NCBI RefSeq assembly: GCF_049389645.1
Contig: NZ_CP186540.1
Location: forward strand, 2,232,001-2,296,000
Reading direction: 5' to 3'
DNA length: 64,000 bases
DNA from: Alkalibacterium sp049389645
GTDB lineage: Bacteria; Bacillota; Bacilli; Lactobacillales; Carnobacteriaceae_A
Positions 7,999-16,789 of the stretch are shown here, in pieces (position 1 is the stretch's first letter; each line of letters opens with the position of its first letter). The notes under the pieces were generated by a model. The model worked only from the letters and a program-made list of their open reading frames with translations. It made no database searches and was not told the DNA's origin. The translations under genes and the position numbers were made by a program.

Positions 7999-8453
7999 AA
8001 ATATTAAGATTAAAAGCTTATCACATGAACGATTTTAAAGGTATCATATATTTATAATGCTTATCTTTTTACTTTTAAATTAAATATGCTATACTTTTTT
8101 TATTAGTTTTACCCCTCTGTTTTTCCCTTCAATATGTAGGTTTTTCTCCGAAGTATTCTATCTAGAGTACTTTTTACACATAATAATAACTTCAAGTCCT
8201 CAAATATCCTATCTTAATCTTATACCCTTCATTAAAAAATATTACTTTCACCTCAACACTCCTTAATATAGTCCTTTAACCTCTCTTATTTTTACATCTT
8301 TTATGTATAAAATATTCATCATACCTCCCCTTATAATCATTCTTCTAAAGTTATTCACTTCACTTAAAACCCTGATTAATTTTTCAATACACCAGCGTCA
8401 TACTTTTTTTGATTTATGAATCTTCGCATTCTCAAATATTAGGAGGGAAGGCA
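7999..8453. other. Gene-free strip with extreme C-over-G bias
   Basis: No gene was found. Between 8161 and 8340 I count 43 C but only 5 G on the plus strand, opposite to the plus-strand genes around it. The ribosome site AGGAGGGA of the polymerase gene lies at the right end. The bias could reflect a decayed minus-strand gene or a structural role. Confidence 0.5.
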
Positions 8454-9545
8454 ATGATTTACTATTTTTTAATTGTTTTTTGGGTTGGAGCTAATCAAAT
8501 GAGACTGAATAAGACAAATAGCTTTCAGAAAATTCAGTACCCTCTAATAGGGACTATGTTCATTTTGATGACGACTGTTTCATTAGCTATACCAATTACG
8601 ACTGATATGACTCGTTATTTAACCCTGTTAAATATTAGCCGGTTACAAAGTTTACCGGATATTCTCAGTAACACCCGATTTGAACCAGGTTATATTACTT
8701 ACCAATGGTTTATCTCACAAATATCTACCTCTAAAAATGTATTTATGATTTTATCAATGTCTATAATGTGGCTCATTATAATATTTTCACTGAAGAAAAT
8801 GTTAGTACTTACTGAGATACCGATGATCATGTTAGGATATATCAGTTTTTTCTATTTTTATAATTTTTCGACTAATACCTTACGTCAGGGAATAGCAGCA
8901 CCCCTTATACTCTTGACAATAGTGTATATAGGTAGAGAAGAGAAAAAAAGTGGGTTATTTACTTTCTTGGTTGCAATATCTTTTCATACAACAGCTATAA
9001 TATCGTTATTAATTTTTATAATAAAAAAGTTTAATATTTCACTTAAGACCTTAACGATTATTTATATTATCTCTGCAGGTATAATGATAACTGGTTTAAA
9101 TCGTATCTTATTGATGAGTGTAAGCGGGATCGTCGGAGGAGGGATGGAAGAAACAGTAGGAATATATTCTTCAAATTCTACAATCAGCGATTATGGAGCG
9201 ACAAATCGAATTGATTTTTTGTTATTTACAACAGTATGGGTTCTCTGGGGAATAGGTTTTAGACATTTTTATTTGAAAGAGAATGTATGGTTTGAGTGGA
9301 TCCTTAAAGCCTATATAGCTCTCAGCAGCATCTATCTGTTATTTGGATTCATAGCTTTTTCTGATAGGATGGCGGCTTATCCATGGTTTCTAATACCTAT
9401 TCTATTGTTTTATCCTTCACTAAATATAGAATCGAAATTCAAGAATGTTTGGATTGTTTTTTGCTTGATGATTTGCGTTGTTTTATTTTTCTATTTTAAT
9501 GTATCAGATTTATATACTCCTTTAAATCTTTTTTATTATAAATGA
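8454..9545 (+). CDS. EpsG/Wzy-like polysaccharide polymerase (membrane protein)
   Basis: A 363-residue, very hydrophobic protein with about ten predicted membrane spans. It shows EpsG-family features: an acidic/aromatic loop with RFEPGY around residue 70, and STNTLRQGIA in a central segment. EpsG and Wzy proteins polymerise lipid-linked repeat units on the outer membrane face in Wzx/Wzy systems, and a matching flippase lies at the far end of the locus. The start at 8454 follows AGGAGGGA and gives a membrane segment at the N-terminus; an earlier in-frame codon at 8409 lacks a ribosome site. It follows a long non-coding stretch, so it may have its own promoter. Confidence 0.75.
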   Translation: MIYYFLIVFWVGANQMRLNKTNSFQKIQYPLIGTMFILMTTVSLAIPITTDMTRYLTLLNISRLQSLPDILSNTRFEPGYITYQWFISQISTSKNVFMILSMSIMWLIIIFSLKKMLVLTEIPMIMLGYISFFYFYNFSTNTLRQGIAAPLILLTIVYIGREEKKSGLFTFLVAISFHTTAIISLLIFIIKKFNISLKTLTIIYIISAGIMITGLNRILLMSVSGIVGGGMEETVGIYSSNSTISDYGATNRIDFLLFTTVWVLWGIGFRHFYLKENVWFEWILKAYIALSSIYLLFGFIAFSDRMAAYPWFLIPILLFYPSLNIESKFKNVWIVFCLMICVVLFFYFNVSDLYTPLNLFYYK

Positions 9546-9662
9546 AATACAGAGGTAAACAATGATATGAATGCAATCAACTCATTAATTTTAATGCACT
9601 GAACTTTATTGTATTAATCTCAGTGTAGAATATATAAGATTACTTATTCATAGGAGGCTGTC

Positions 9663-10403
9663 ATGAAAGAATTAAGTATATTTGAACTATTAAAAATCAT
9701 ATTTAGGTATTGGAAGTTTGTTATTGCATGTGTTATTGCATGGACAGCACTGGCAGCAGTTATTATATTTTTTGTTATTACACCTCAATATAGTTCATCT
9801 ACACAAATATTAGTAAATGAGTCAAGAGAAGGTGAAATCATTCGAGGAAGTGATATCGAGACCAATTTAAGATTAATCAATACCTATAAAGATATCATTA
9901 AAAGCCCAGTAATTTTAGATGAGGTAAGAGCAGAATTAAATACAGATCTTACACATGAACAACTATCAGAAAAAATAAAAATGAGTAACCAAGATAATTC
10001 TCAAGTTTTTATACTTGAAGTCACGGACGAGTCTCATTCAAAAGCTGCTAGTATTGCAAATACGATTAGTGAGACGTTTGAAAATAAAATAGGAGAAATA
10101 ATGAGTATTGAGAATGTTACAATCATTTCAAGTGCGGTAGCTAAACCTGTACCCGTTTTTCCCAATAAAGTATTAAGCATACTGATCAGTATGGTCCTTG
10201 GTTTAGCTAATGGTATTGGCTTAGCTTTTTTGCTCTACTCTTTAGATAATACGATTAAAGAGGAAAGCTTTATTAATGAGAGACTCGGTTGGATTTCATT
10301 AGGCCAAATTGAAGAACTACCCTATAAAGAGTTTAATCACCTTGACAGCAGACAGAGAGTAGAAGAACCTTCAAATCCTTCTGCTCTAAGAACTAGGTTA
10401 TAA
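9663..10403 (+). CDS. cpsC: CpsC/YveK-type chain-length regulator and kinase activator
   Basis: A 246-residue Wzz-family protein with two membrane spans (about 18-40 and 171-193) flanking an extracytoplasmic domain. The proline-rich KPVPVFP motif stands just before the second span. A short cytoplasmic tail follows. In Gram-positive loci this subunit activates the separate BY-kinase CpsD and sets polymer length. The cpsD gene starts 12 bases downstream, which supports a complex. The ATG follows TAGGAGG. Confidence 0.88.
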   Translation: MKELSIFELLKIIFRYWKFVIACVIAWTALAAVIIFFVITPQYSSSTQILVNESREGEIIRGSDIETNLRLINTYKDIIKSPVILDEVRAELNTDLTHEQLSEKIKMSNQDNSQVFILEVTDESHSKAASIANTISETFENKIGEIMSIENVTIISSAVAKPVPVFPNKVLSILISMVLGLANGIGLAFLLYSLDNTIKEESFINERLGWISLGQIEELPYKEFNHLDSRQRVEEPSNPSALRTRL

Positions 10404-10415
10404 GGAGGAACAGTC

Positions 10416-11138
10416 ATGCATGTGATCAGGAAAAAGCAAAAAAATAGTAATAGGTATTCAAATTTAGTAGTAGATAACAATCCTAACTCAAGTATATCTG
10501 AACAATTTCGTACTATACGAACTAACTTACACTTTTCAATGATTGATCGTAAATTTAAAACGATTGTCATTACTTCTGCCGGTCAAGGAGCAGGGAAATC
10601 CTTTGCTGCTATAAATTTAGCTGCGACCATAGCGTCAGAAAATAAACGGGTATTATTAGTAGATGCTGACTTGAGAAGACCAACCGTAAACCGTACATTT
10701 CGATTGAACAATTATTTAGGGCTGACGACTCTTTTGGCTGACAAGGATTTGTCGGCAAGTAAAGTGATTCGATATAATCGAAATACCAATTTATATATTC
10801 TCACCAGCGGAGCGATTCCACCCAATCCATCTGAACTGTTAAGCTCTGATAGAATGAATGAAATCATGAAAGAGTTGGAAGCAGATTTTGACTTAATCAT
10901 TTATGATATGCCACCTGTGCTGGCTGTGACTGATGCACAAATTTTAGCAAGCAAAGTAGATGGTACTATTTTTGTCTTACCTAAAGGACAAGTCACCGAA
11001 GAAGATGCGATGAAATCAAAAGAACTGCTTGATATTGTAGGAGCAAGAGTTATAGGCGCTATATTTAATAGAGTTAAAAAGAAAAACAATGATTACTATT
11101 ATCAAAGTATAAAAGAAGAAGATAATGGAAGTTATTAA
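10416..11138 (+). CDS. cpsD: CpsD/YwqD-type bacterial tyrosine kinase
   Basis: A 240-residue cytoplasmic BY-kinase. Walker A is SAGQGAGKS at 54-62, Walker A' is VLLVDADLRRP at 79-89 and Walker B lies at 159-168 (DLIIYDMPPV). The C-terminus has a tyrosine cluster (Y227-Y229 and Y240), the usual autophosphorylation tail. It works with the adjacent CpsC to control polymer assembly. Walker A has GQGAGKS where many homologues read PGEGKS; the key Gly-Lys-Ser is intact. No CpsB-type phosphatase follows, and the cognate phosphatase is not obvious in the window. Confidence 0.9.
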   Translation: MHVIRKKQKNSNRYSNLVVDNNPNSSISEQFRTIRTNLHFSMIDRKFKTIVITSAGQGAGKSFAAINLAATIASENKRVLLVDADLRRPTVNRTFRLNNYLGLTTLLADKDLSASKVIRYNRNTNLYILTSGAIPPNPSELLSSDRMNEIMKELEADFDLIIYDMPPVLAVTDAQILASKVDGTIFVLPKGQVTEEDAMKSKELLDIVGARVIGAIFNRVKKKNNDYYYQSIKEEDNGSY

Positions 11139-11291
11139 AAATATAAGGTAAGTCAATATTTAGGGTGAATAATCATTATTGAAATTATATTACTTAACCT
11201 TGATATAATTTTAATAATACTTATCTTTAGGTTAAATATGAATTTATATATAAATATAAGTAGAATATTACTCAAAATAATAGCCTTCAAC

Positions 11292-11387
11292 CAAACCTCA
11301 AACCAAACCTCAAAGCAAACCTCAAAGCAAACCTCAAAGCAAACCTCAAAGCAAACCTCAAAGCAAACCTCAAAGCAAACCTCAATA
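11292..11387 (+). repeat. 12-bp tandem repeat, eight copies
   Basis: Eight contiguous 12-base units of the form CAAACCTCAAAG; the first and last vary at their ends. The unit length is a multiple of three. A weakly supported small frame (11238-11444) would read it as a Thr-Ser-Lys-Gln repeat, without a clear ribosome site. The array lies between cpsD and the FemAB-like gene. Copy number could change by slipped-strand pairing. Confidence 0.9.
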
Positions 11388-11475
11388 CGTTTAGTAGTAA
11401 CCCCCACATTTTATTCTAACATTTATAAAATATCTCGATTTTAAAATTGCTTTCACATAATTGGAGTGATCTTAG

Positions 11476-12483
11476 ATGAATCTTTATTTCAATGAGAAAT
11501 ACGGAAAGCTTTATGAGAAACATGAGAGAGCAGAAGTAGTAACTTTTGTTTTTGAAAATGAACATGGGAAAATAACCCATATGTTTATGAAAAAAGAAAT
11601 ACCAATCAAGGTTAATAATACCATTTACTACGATGTATTTACTCCCTATGGGTATGGTGGACCTTTAATTTTGAAAGCTAGTAATATAGATCAGCTCATT
11701 AGAGATTATCAGACTGCTTTTACTATATATTGTAAAAAACAAAGAATTGTTTCGGAGTTTATTAGATTTCATCCAATTGAAAACCAGAAGATGAGAGAGC
11801 AGTTTAATGGACAAGTAGATTACGTTGGTCCACAAATTGTGAGAGATTTGTCTGATCCAGTAGAAGAGAATATCTCCAAGAGGACATTAAGATATTATAG
11901 AAGAAATAAGCATAGAGACATAAAAACTGTTTATGATTCTAGCGGAACATATTTAGATGGATTTTTAGAAATATATTATTCCACAATGGAAAAGAATAAT
12001 GCACAGGAATATTATTACTTTGACCGGCAATTTTTTGAAAATTTGAATATAGAATTGAAAGATCATTATGTCTATGTTCATATTTTTATGGATGATTTAA
12101 TCATTGCAAGCGAATTGATCCTGTTTGGAGAAACTTACTCCTATGGATTCTTAAAAGGGACGAGAAAAGGCTATTATGAAATGAATCCCAATATAAATAT
12201 GGAAATTGACGGTATAAAGTTTCTGAAAGAAAAAGCAATTAAGTATTATATATTGGGAGGAGGTCATAAAAGCGAAGATGGCATTTACCAATTCAAGAAA
12301 AAATTTGCTGAAAATAGTGACTATCATTACTATATAGGGAAAAAAACTCATGATTTAAAGACCTACGAAAAGCTAGTCAAAATAAGATTTAATACAAACG
12401 CTATTCCTCAGAATATTTTATTTTTCCCCGCTTATCGAGCTCCCGCTTCTCACTTAGACACACCTATTTTTTCCAACAATTAA
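11476..12483 (+). CDS. FemAB/GNAT-fold aminoacyl- or acyl-transferase-like protein
   Basis: A 335-residue protein with two GNAT-like halves of the FemAB type. The second half contains the YSYGFLKGTRKGYYEMNPN region, then a GGGHKSEDGIYQFKKKF segment typical of the acetyltransferase-6/FemAB superfamily. Members in polysaccharide loci are thought to add an amino acid or acyl group to an envelope polymer; FemX/FemA enzymes use aminoacyl-tRNA on peptidoglycan precursors. The acceptor here is unknown. It could also use the product of the ATP-grasp gene at the start of the locus, but that is speculative. No signal peptide. A GGAGTG ribosome site precedes the ATG. Confidence 0.65.
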   Translation: MNLYFNEKYGKLYEKHERAEVVTFVFENEHGKITHMFMKKEIPIKVNNTIYYDVFTPYGYGGPLILKASNIDQLIRDYQTAFTIYCKKQRIVSEFIRFHPIENQKMREQFNGQVDYVGPQIVRDLSDPVEENISKRTLRYYRRNKHRDIKTVYDSSGTYLDGFLEIYYSTMEKNNAQEYYYFDRQFFENLNIELKDHYVYVHIFMDDLIIASELILFGETYSYGFLKGTRKGYYEMNPNINMEIDGIKFLKEKAIKYYILGGGHKSEDGIYQFKKKFAENSDYHYYIGKKTHDLKTYEKLVKIRFNTNAIPQNILFFPAYRAPASHLDTPIFSNN

Positions 12484-12536
12484 TTAAATCAAATTACCAA
12501 AGCAGCATAAAAGGAGCATTACAGGAGGTAAAAAAT

Positions 12537-13361
12537 ATGAAGATTTCAGTGGTTATGGGTATATATAATTCCGAAAAAACATTGAGAGAAAGTTTGGATT
12601 CTATGGTGACACAATCCTTCCAGGATTTCGAAATCATAGTTTGCGATGATGGATCACAGGATAATACACTTGCTATAGCTCAATCATACAAATCTTTTTT
12701 TCACAACAGGCTGACTATTCTTGTAAATCCTGTTAATAAAGGACTAGCTTATTCTTTAAACAAATGTCTGGCAGTAGCCAAGGGTGAATACGTTGCTCGA
12801 ATGGATGCAGATGATATCGCGATGCGCAACCGCTTTGAACTTCAATTGAATTATCTAGATAATCATCCGGATATAGCAATGGTAGGATGTAGTGTCTTAC
12901 TTTTTGACGATAAAGGAATTTGGGGTACACGAACTTCAAAAGAATCACCGGGAAAAAAAGATTTTCTTAAAACATCTCAATTTGTACACCCCACAATATT
13001 AATAAGAAAAAAAGTTCTTACTGATTTGGACGGATATGCCGTTGAAAAGTCAACTTTAAGAGCTGAAGATTATGATTTGTTTATGCGCTTCTACGCGGAG
13101 GGGTACAAAGGGAGCAACTTACCAGACACGTTACTACTTTATAGAGAGGATGCCTCTACTTTTAAACGCCGTTCTTATAACAACCGCTTTGATGAGATGA
13201 AAGTGAGATATAGAGGTTTTAAACGAATGGACCTTTTGCCTTTAGGATTTCCTTACGTTATCAAACCCTTAATAGTGGGACTTATTCCTCAAAGAGTTTT
13301 AAAGATTTTGAGACGTGAACAACATACTCCGCTACTTAAAACGATGAAGGTGAAATCCTGA
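12537..13361 (+). CDS. GT2-family glycosyltransferase
   Basis: A 274-residue GT-A fold enzyme. It starts with SVVMGIYNSEKTLRESLDS, has the nucleotide-binding CDDGSQDNT segment, and the metal-binding acidic motif in ARMDADDIA, followed by LRAEDYDLFMRF. No long membrane segments, so it acts at the cytoplasmic face. It adds a sugar to the lipid-linked repeat unit; donor and linkage cannot be read. The ribosome site is AGGAGG before the ATG. The next gene is the priming phosphoglycosyl transferase. Confidence 0.87.
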   Translation: MKISVVMGIYNSEKTLRESLDSMVTQSFQDFEIIVCDDGSQDNTLAIAQSYKSFFHNRLTILVNPVNKGLAYSLNKCLAVAKGEYVARMDADDIAMRNRFELQLNYLDNHPDIAMVGCSVLLFDDKGIWGTRTSKESPGKKDFLKTSQFVHPTILIRKKVLTDLDGYAVEKSTLRAEDYDLFMRFYAEGYKGSNLPDTLLLYREDASTFKRRSYNNRFDEMKVRYRGFKRMDLLPLGFPYVIKPLIVGLIPQRVLKILRREQHTPLLKTMKVKS

Positions 13362-13409
13362 ATTGGTATAGTAGAATAAAATAATATTTTGAACAAAGGA
13401 GAGATACTT

Positions 13410-14033
13410 ATGAACTATTATAAATGGAAAAGTATTTTAGATTTTCAACTTGCACTAGTACTGTTGTTCATCAGCTCTCCCATTCTAATTATAGTTTCAC
13501 TCTTAATTAAGTTGGAGGATCCATCGGGTCCTGTCATTTTCAGACAACCTAGAATAGGTAAGAATAAAAGGGTTTTTACGTTGTATAAACTTCGAAGTAT
13601 GAGAGTGGAATTATATAAAGATGGAAAAGAGCTGTCAGACTCTGAACGGATGTTGCGTTCAGGAAAATTCATTCGAAAAACAAGCTTAGATGAACTTCCT
13701 CAACTGGTTAATATTTTAAAGGGAGAAATGAGCTTTATTGGACCGAGACCGCTTACTGTCAACTATTTACCCTATTATACTGAACGTGAGAATCAGAGAC
13801 ATGATATTAAACCTGGTATAAGTGGCTGGGCACAAGTCAATGGTAGAAATAGTGTGAATTGGGAAGAAAAGTTTGAACTTGATCTATATTATCTTGACAA
13901 CATGTCTATAAATTTGGATGCTAAGATACTTTTCCTTACTATAAAAAAAGTTTTAACAGGCTGTGACATAATTGAATCAGGACAAAAGACAAATCAGAGT
14001 TTTATTGAATATCGCTTGAATCAGAAAGTCTAA
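13410..14033 (+). CDS. EpsL/PglC-type undecaprenyl-phosphate phosphoglycosyl transferase
   Basis: A 207-residue monotopic phosphoglycosyl transferase: one hydrophobic N-terminal segment (about 10-33), then the catalytic domain with FRQPRIGKN, YKLRSMR, SLDELPQL, GEMSFIGPRP and the C-terminal GISGWAQVNGRN block. It starts repeat-unit synthesis by moving a sugar 1-phosphate from a UDP-sugar to undecaprenyl phosphate. The small, single-domain form resembles PglC/EpsL, which use UDP-diacetylbacillosamine or related sugars, consistent with the dehydratase, aminotransferase and acetyltransferase here. Start at 13410 chosen because AAAGGAGAG lies just upstream; a TTG at 13389 would place that site inside the gene. 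Confidence 0.88.
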   Translation: MNYYKWKSILDFQLALVLLFISSPILIIVSLLIKLEDPSGPVIFRQPRIGKNKRVFTLYKLRSMRVELYKDGKELSDSERMLRSGKFIRKTSLDELPQLVNILKGEMSFIGPRPLTVNYLPYYTERENQRHDIKPGISGWAQVNGRNSVNWEEKFELDLYYLDNMSINLDAKILFLTIKKVLTGCDIIESGQKTNQSFIEYRLNQKV

Positions 14034-14072
14034 TTTTTTTGATCAAATTGAATAGAGAAAAGAGGAGCCAAA

Positions 14073-15293
14073 ATGAATAATCGAATATTATTATCCACAC
14101 CACACATGTCAGGAAATGAGAGAAAGTATATTGATGAAGCTTTTGAAACCAACTGGATTGCCCCTTTAGGTCCCAATGTCGATTCGTTTGAAAAAGAAAT
14201 TTCAATTTATTCTGGAGTAAAAGGAGTTACTGTAACGAACTCCGGGACTGCAGCAATACATTTAGCCTTAGCTGTACTAGGCGTTGGCAAAGGAGACACA
14301 GTTTTTGTATCAACATTTACTTTTGTCGCAAGTGCAAATCCAATTCTATACTTAGGCGCAGAGCCTGTATTTATTGATTCTGAAGCTGATACATGGAATA
14401 TGTCTCCAGATGCTTTAGAGATCGCCTTAACAGAAGTTAAAGCTATGAACCAATTACCCAAGGCTGTAATCGTCGTAAACTTATACGGCCAAAGTGCGAA
14501 AATGGATGAATTAAATGCTATTGCTCAAAAATTTAATGTTCCTATAGTGGAAGATGCAGCTGAGTCATTGGGATCTACGTATAAAAATAAAAAAAGTGGC
14601 ACACTCGGGAAACTAGGTATTTATTCCTTCAATGGAAATAAAATTATCACAACCTCTGGAGGGGGAGCGCTAGTATCTGATGACGAAGATCTTTTAGCTC
14701 GTGCGAGGTTTTTAGCCACACAAGCAAAAGATCCGGCACCTTATTATCAACATTCTCAGGTAGGCTATAATTATCGAATGAGTAATGTAGTGGCCGGAAT
14801 TGGTAGAGCGCAATTGGAAGTGTTGGATGAACGGGTTAATCGCAGAAGAGAGGTTTTTAATAATTATCAACTGGAATTGGGGAACATCTCAGGTGTGAAC
14901 TTTATGCCGGAAATGGTTGAAACGACATCGAATCGCTGGCTTACGACATTGACTATTGATCCCACTAAGTACAATTTACATCCGTTAGAATTCATGACAA
15001 TGATGGATGAAGTGGGTATAGAAACTCGAGCATTATGGAAACCTCTTCATCTTCAACCATTATTTAACAACACTAAGTTTTATACTGATTCTGAAAACAA
15101 AAAGCCGGTCAGTGAAATGTTATTCGAGAGGGGATTATGCTTGCCTTCTGGAACTAACATGACTGAGTTTGATCAATTGAGAGTGATTACAGAAATGAAA
15201 AAACTTCTTAATTCCTCTCGTAAACGCGTCCATGTATTCAACTGGAATAAAAAAATGGGAAGTAATGCAAAGATACAGCATAAAATCAATTGA
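14073..15293 (+). CDS. DegT/DnrJ/EryC1 aminotransferase (EpsN/PglE-like)
   Basis: A 406-residue PLP-dependent sugar aminotransferase. The Schiff-base lysine is K190 in SFNGNKIITTSGGG; D161 in EDAAESLG binds the cofactor pyridine nitrogen; TNSGTAAIHLAL holds the phosphate loop. Enzymes of this class amino-transfer from glutamate to the 4-keto sugar made by a CapD/EpsC dehydratase. Such a dehydratase is encoded two genes downstream, and the acetyltransferase for the next step at 7257. The last 30 residues are basic and look like a non-conserved tail. Confidence 0.88.
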   Translation: MNNRILLSTPHMSGNERKYIDEAFETNWIAPLGPNVDSFEKEISIYSGVKGVTVTNSGTAAIHLALAVLGVGKGDTVFVSTFTFVASANPILYLGAEPVFIDSEADTWNMSPDALEIALTEVKAMNQLPKAVIVVNLYGQSAKMDELNAIAQKFNVPIVEDAAESLGSTYKNKKSGTLGKLGIYSFNGNKIITTSGGGALVSDDEDLLARARFLATQAKDPAPYYQHSQVGYNYRMSNVVAGIGRAQLEVLDERVNRRREVFNNYQLELGNISGVNFMPEMVETTSNRWLTTLTIDPTKYNLHPLEFMTMMDEVGIETRALWKPLHLQPLFNNTKFYTDSENKKPVSEMLFERGLCLPSGTNMTEFDQLRVITEMKKLLNSSRKRVHVFNWNKKMGSNAKIQHKIN

Positions 15294-15324
15294 TATATCA
15301 TAGCGCTAACTGGAGGGATTCTTA

Positions 15325-16533
15325 ATGGAAAAAGTACTATTATTGGCGTCAGTATCATCTATGATCGAAAGTTTTAACCAAGACAATATAAAAATATTGC
15401 AAGATAATGGGTATGAAGTACATGTAATGGCTAATTTTTATGAGAGAGATCAGAAAAAGAATGATAAAAATAATAAGTTTAAAGATAGATTAGAACAAAA
15501 AAATGTCATAGTTTATGATTTACTTATACAGAGAGACCCTTTTTCAAAAACTAATTTGTTAGTTTACAGGCAGATCAAGGAAATATTCAAAAAAGAACGA
15601 TACTCACTCATACATTGCCATACACCAATGGGCGGGGTACTTGGAAGATTAGCTTCAAGAGAGACAAAAAAATATGGGACGCATGTAATCTATACTGCCC
15701 ATGGTTTTCATTTTTACAAAGGGGCACCAAAGAAAAATTGGTTAATTTATTATACGATTGAAAAAACACTTTCATCGTTGACGGATTGTCTAATTACTAT
15801 TAATCCGGAAGATTATAACAATGCAAAAAATAAACATTTTAAAACGAAAGATATTCAAATAATCAAAGGTGTAGGAATTAATCTTAATAGGTTTAGTCCA
15901 ACAACTGATTTGAAAAGAAAAAAGTTGAGGAAAAAATATGGATTCTCAGATGAAGATATGCTGTTAATTTATGTAGGAGAGCTGTCTAAAAGAAAGAATC
16001 AGTCGCAGGCAATTTATATGATGAAACGGTTAGTCGAGAAATCGCCTCAAGCTAAACTTTTATTAGTCGGAGACGGACAATATGATAAAGAATATATGGA
16101 AATGATTCAGGAATTAAATCTAACAGATAACGTTTTCTTATTAGGATTTAGAACTGATATTCCAGAGCTGATGAGCCTTTCAGATATTGCAATTTCAACA
16201 TCTCGCCAAGAAGGATTACCCGTTAACGTAATGGAAGCAATGGCAACAGGCCTTCCACTTGTAGTAACAGATTGCAGGGGAAACAGGGACTTGATTCATG
16301 ATGGAATAAATGGCTATGTAGTACAAATTGATGATTATGAAGGAATGGCAGCAAAAATATCGAAATTGATCCAAAATGAAGTATTGAGAATAACTTTTGG
16401 CATAAGAAATACCGTGTTTATAACCCCTTATGAAATTGAAAATGTAAGTCCTCAAATGAATATTATTTACCAAAAACACATCGGCTCGAATTCATTCCCT
16501 GATTTACCTCTAAATAATAAACCTCAAATGTAA
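15325..16533 (+). CDS. GT4-family glycosyltransferase (EpsD-like)
   Basis: A 402-residue GT-B fold enzyme. The N-terminal half shows HCHTPMGGVLGRLA and YTAHGFHFYKGAP, typical of EpsD-like transferases. The C-terminal half has VGELSKRKNQ and the EX7E motif in EGLPVNVMEAMATGLP. It adds a sugar, probably an amino-sugar, to the growing lipid-linked oligosaccharide on the cytoplasmic side. The final 20 or so residues do not look conserved. The gene follows the aminotransferase by about 30 bases with a GGAGGG ribosome site. Confidence 0.87.
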   Translation: MEKVLLLASVSSMIESFNQDNIKILQDNGYEVHVMANFYERDQKKNDKNNKFKDRLEQKNVIVYDLLIQRDPFSKTNLLVYRQIKEIFKKERYSLIHCHTPMGGVLGRLASRETKKYGTHVIYTAHGFHFYKGAPKKNWLIYYTIEKTLSSLTDCLITINPEDYNNAKNKHFKTKDIQIIKGVGINLNRFSPTTDLKRKKLRKKYGFSDEDMLLIYVGELSKRKNQSQAIYMMKRLVEKSPQAKLLLVGDGQYDKEYMEMIQELNLTDNVFLLGFRTDIPELMSLSDIAISTSRQEGLPVNVMEAMATGLPLVVTDCRGNRDLIHDGINGYVVQIDDYEGMAAKISKLIQNEVLRITFGIRNTVFITPYEIENVSPQMNIIYQKHIGSNSFPDLPLNNKPQM

Positions 16534-16789
16534 CCAATCCATACTATTGATCAATATCGAATCTATTATTTATACTACAACAAAATTCCACTTTCATTTT
16601 TAGTATATGCAAATATTTAGGATGACTATATAGAGTTTTCACCTCATACAATATGACCGGACCTTTGTTTTTACGCTAAAAAAATTGAAGAGCAGTTCAT
16701 ATCCATTTTTCACTTCAGAAAGAACTATTAATCAAGTGAACGTAAATTATATAACTTACTATTTTATATCTAAGAAAGTAGGGAATATT

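Noticed and set aside
11292..11387. CRISPR-like array
   Set aside because: The units are contiguous 12-mers without spacers and there are no cas genes.
11153..11444. Small repeat-coding frames on both strands (Thr-Ser-Lys-Gln repeat on plus, Glu-Val-Cys-Phe repeat on minus)
   Set aside because: Both arise from the 12-bp tandem repeat, which is open in several frames. Neither has a clear ribosome site.
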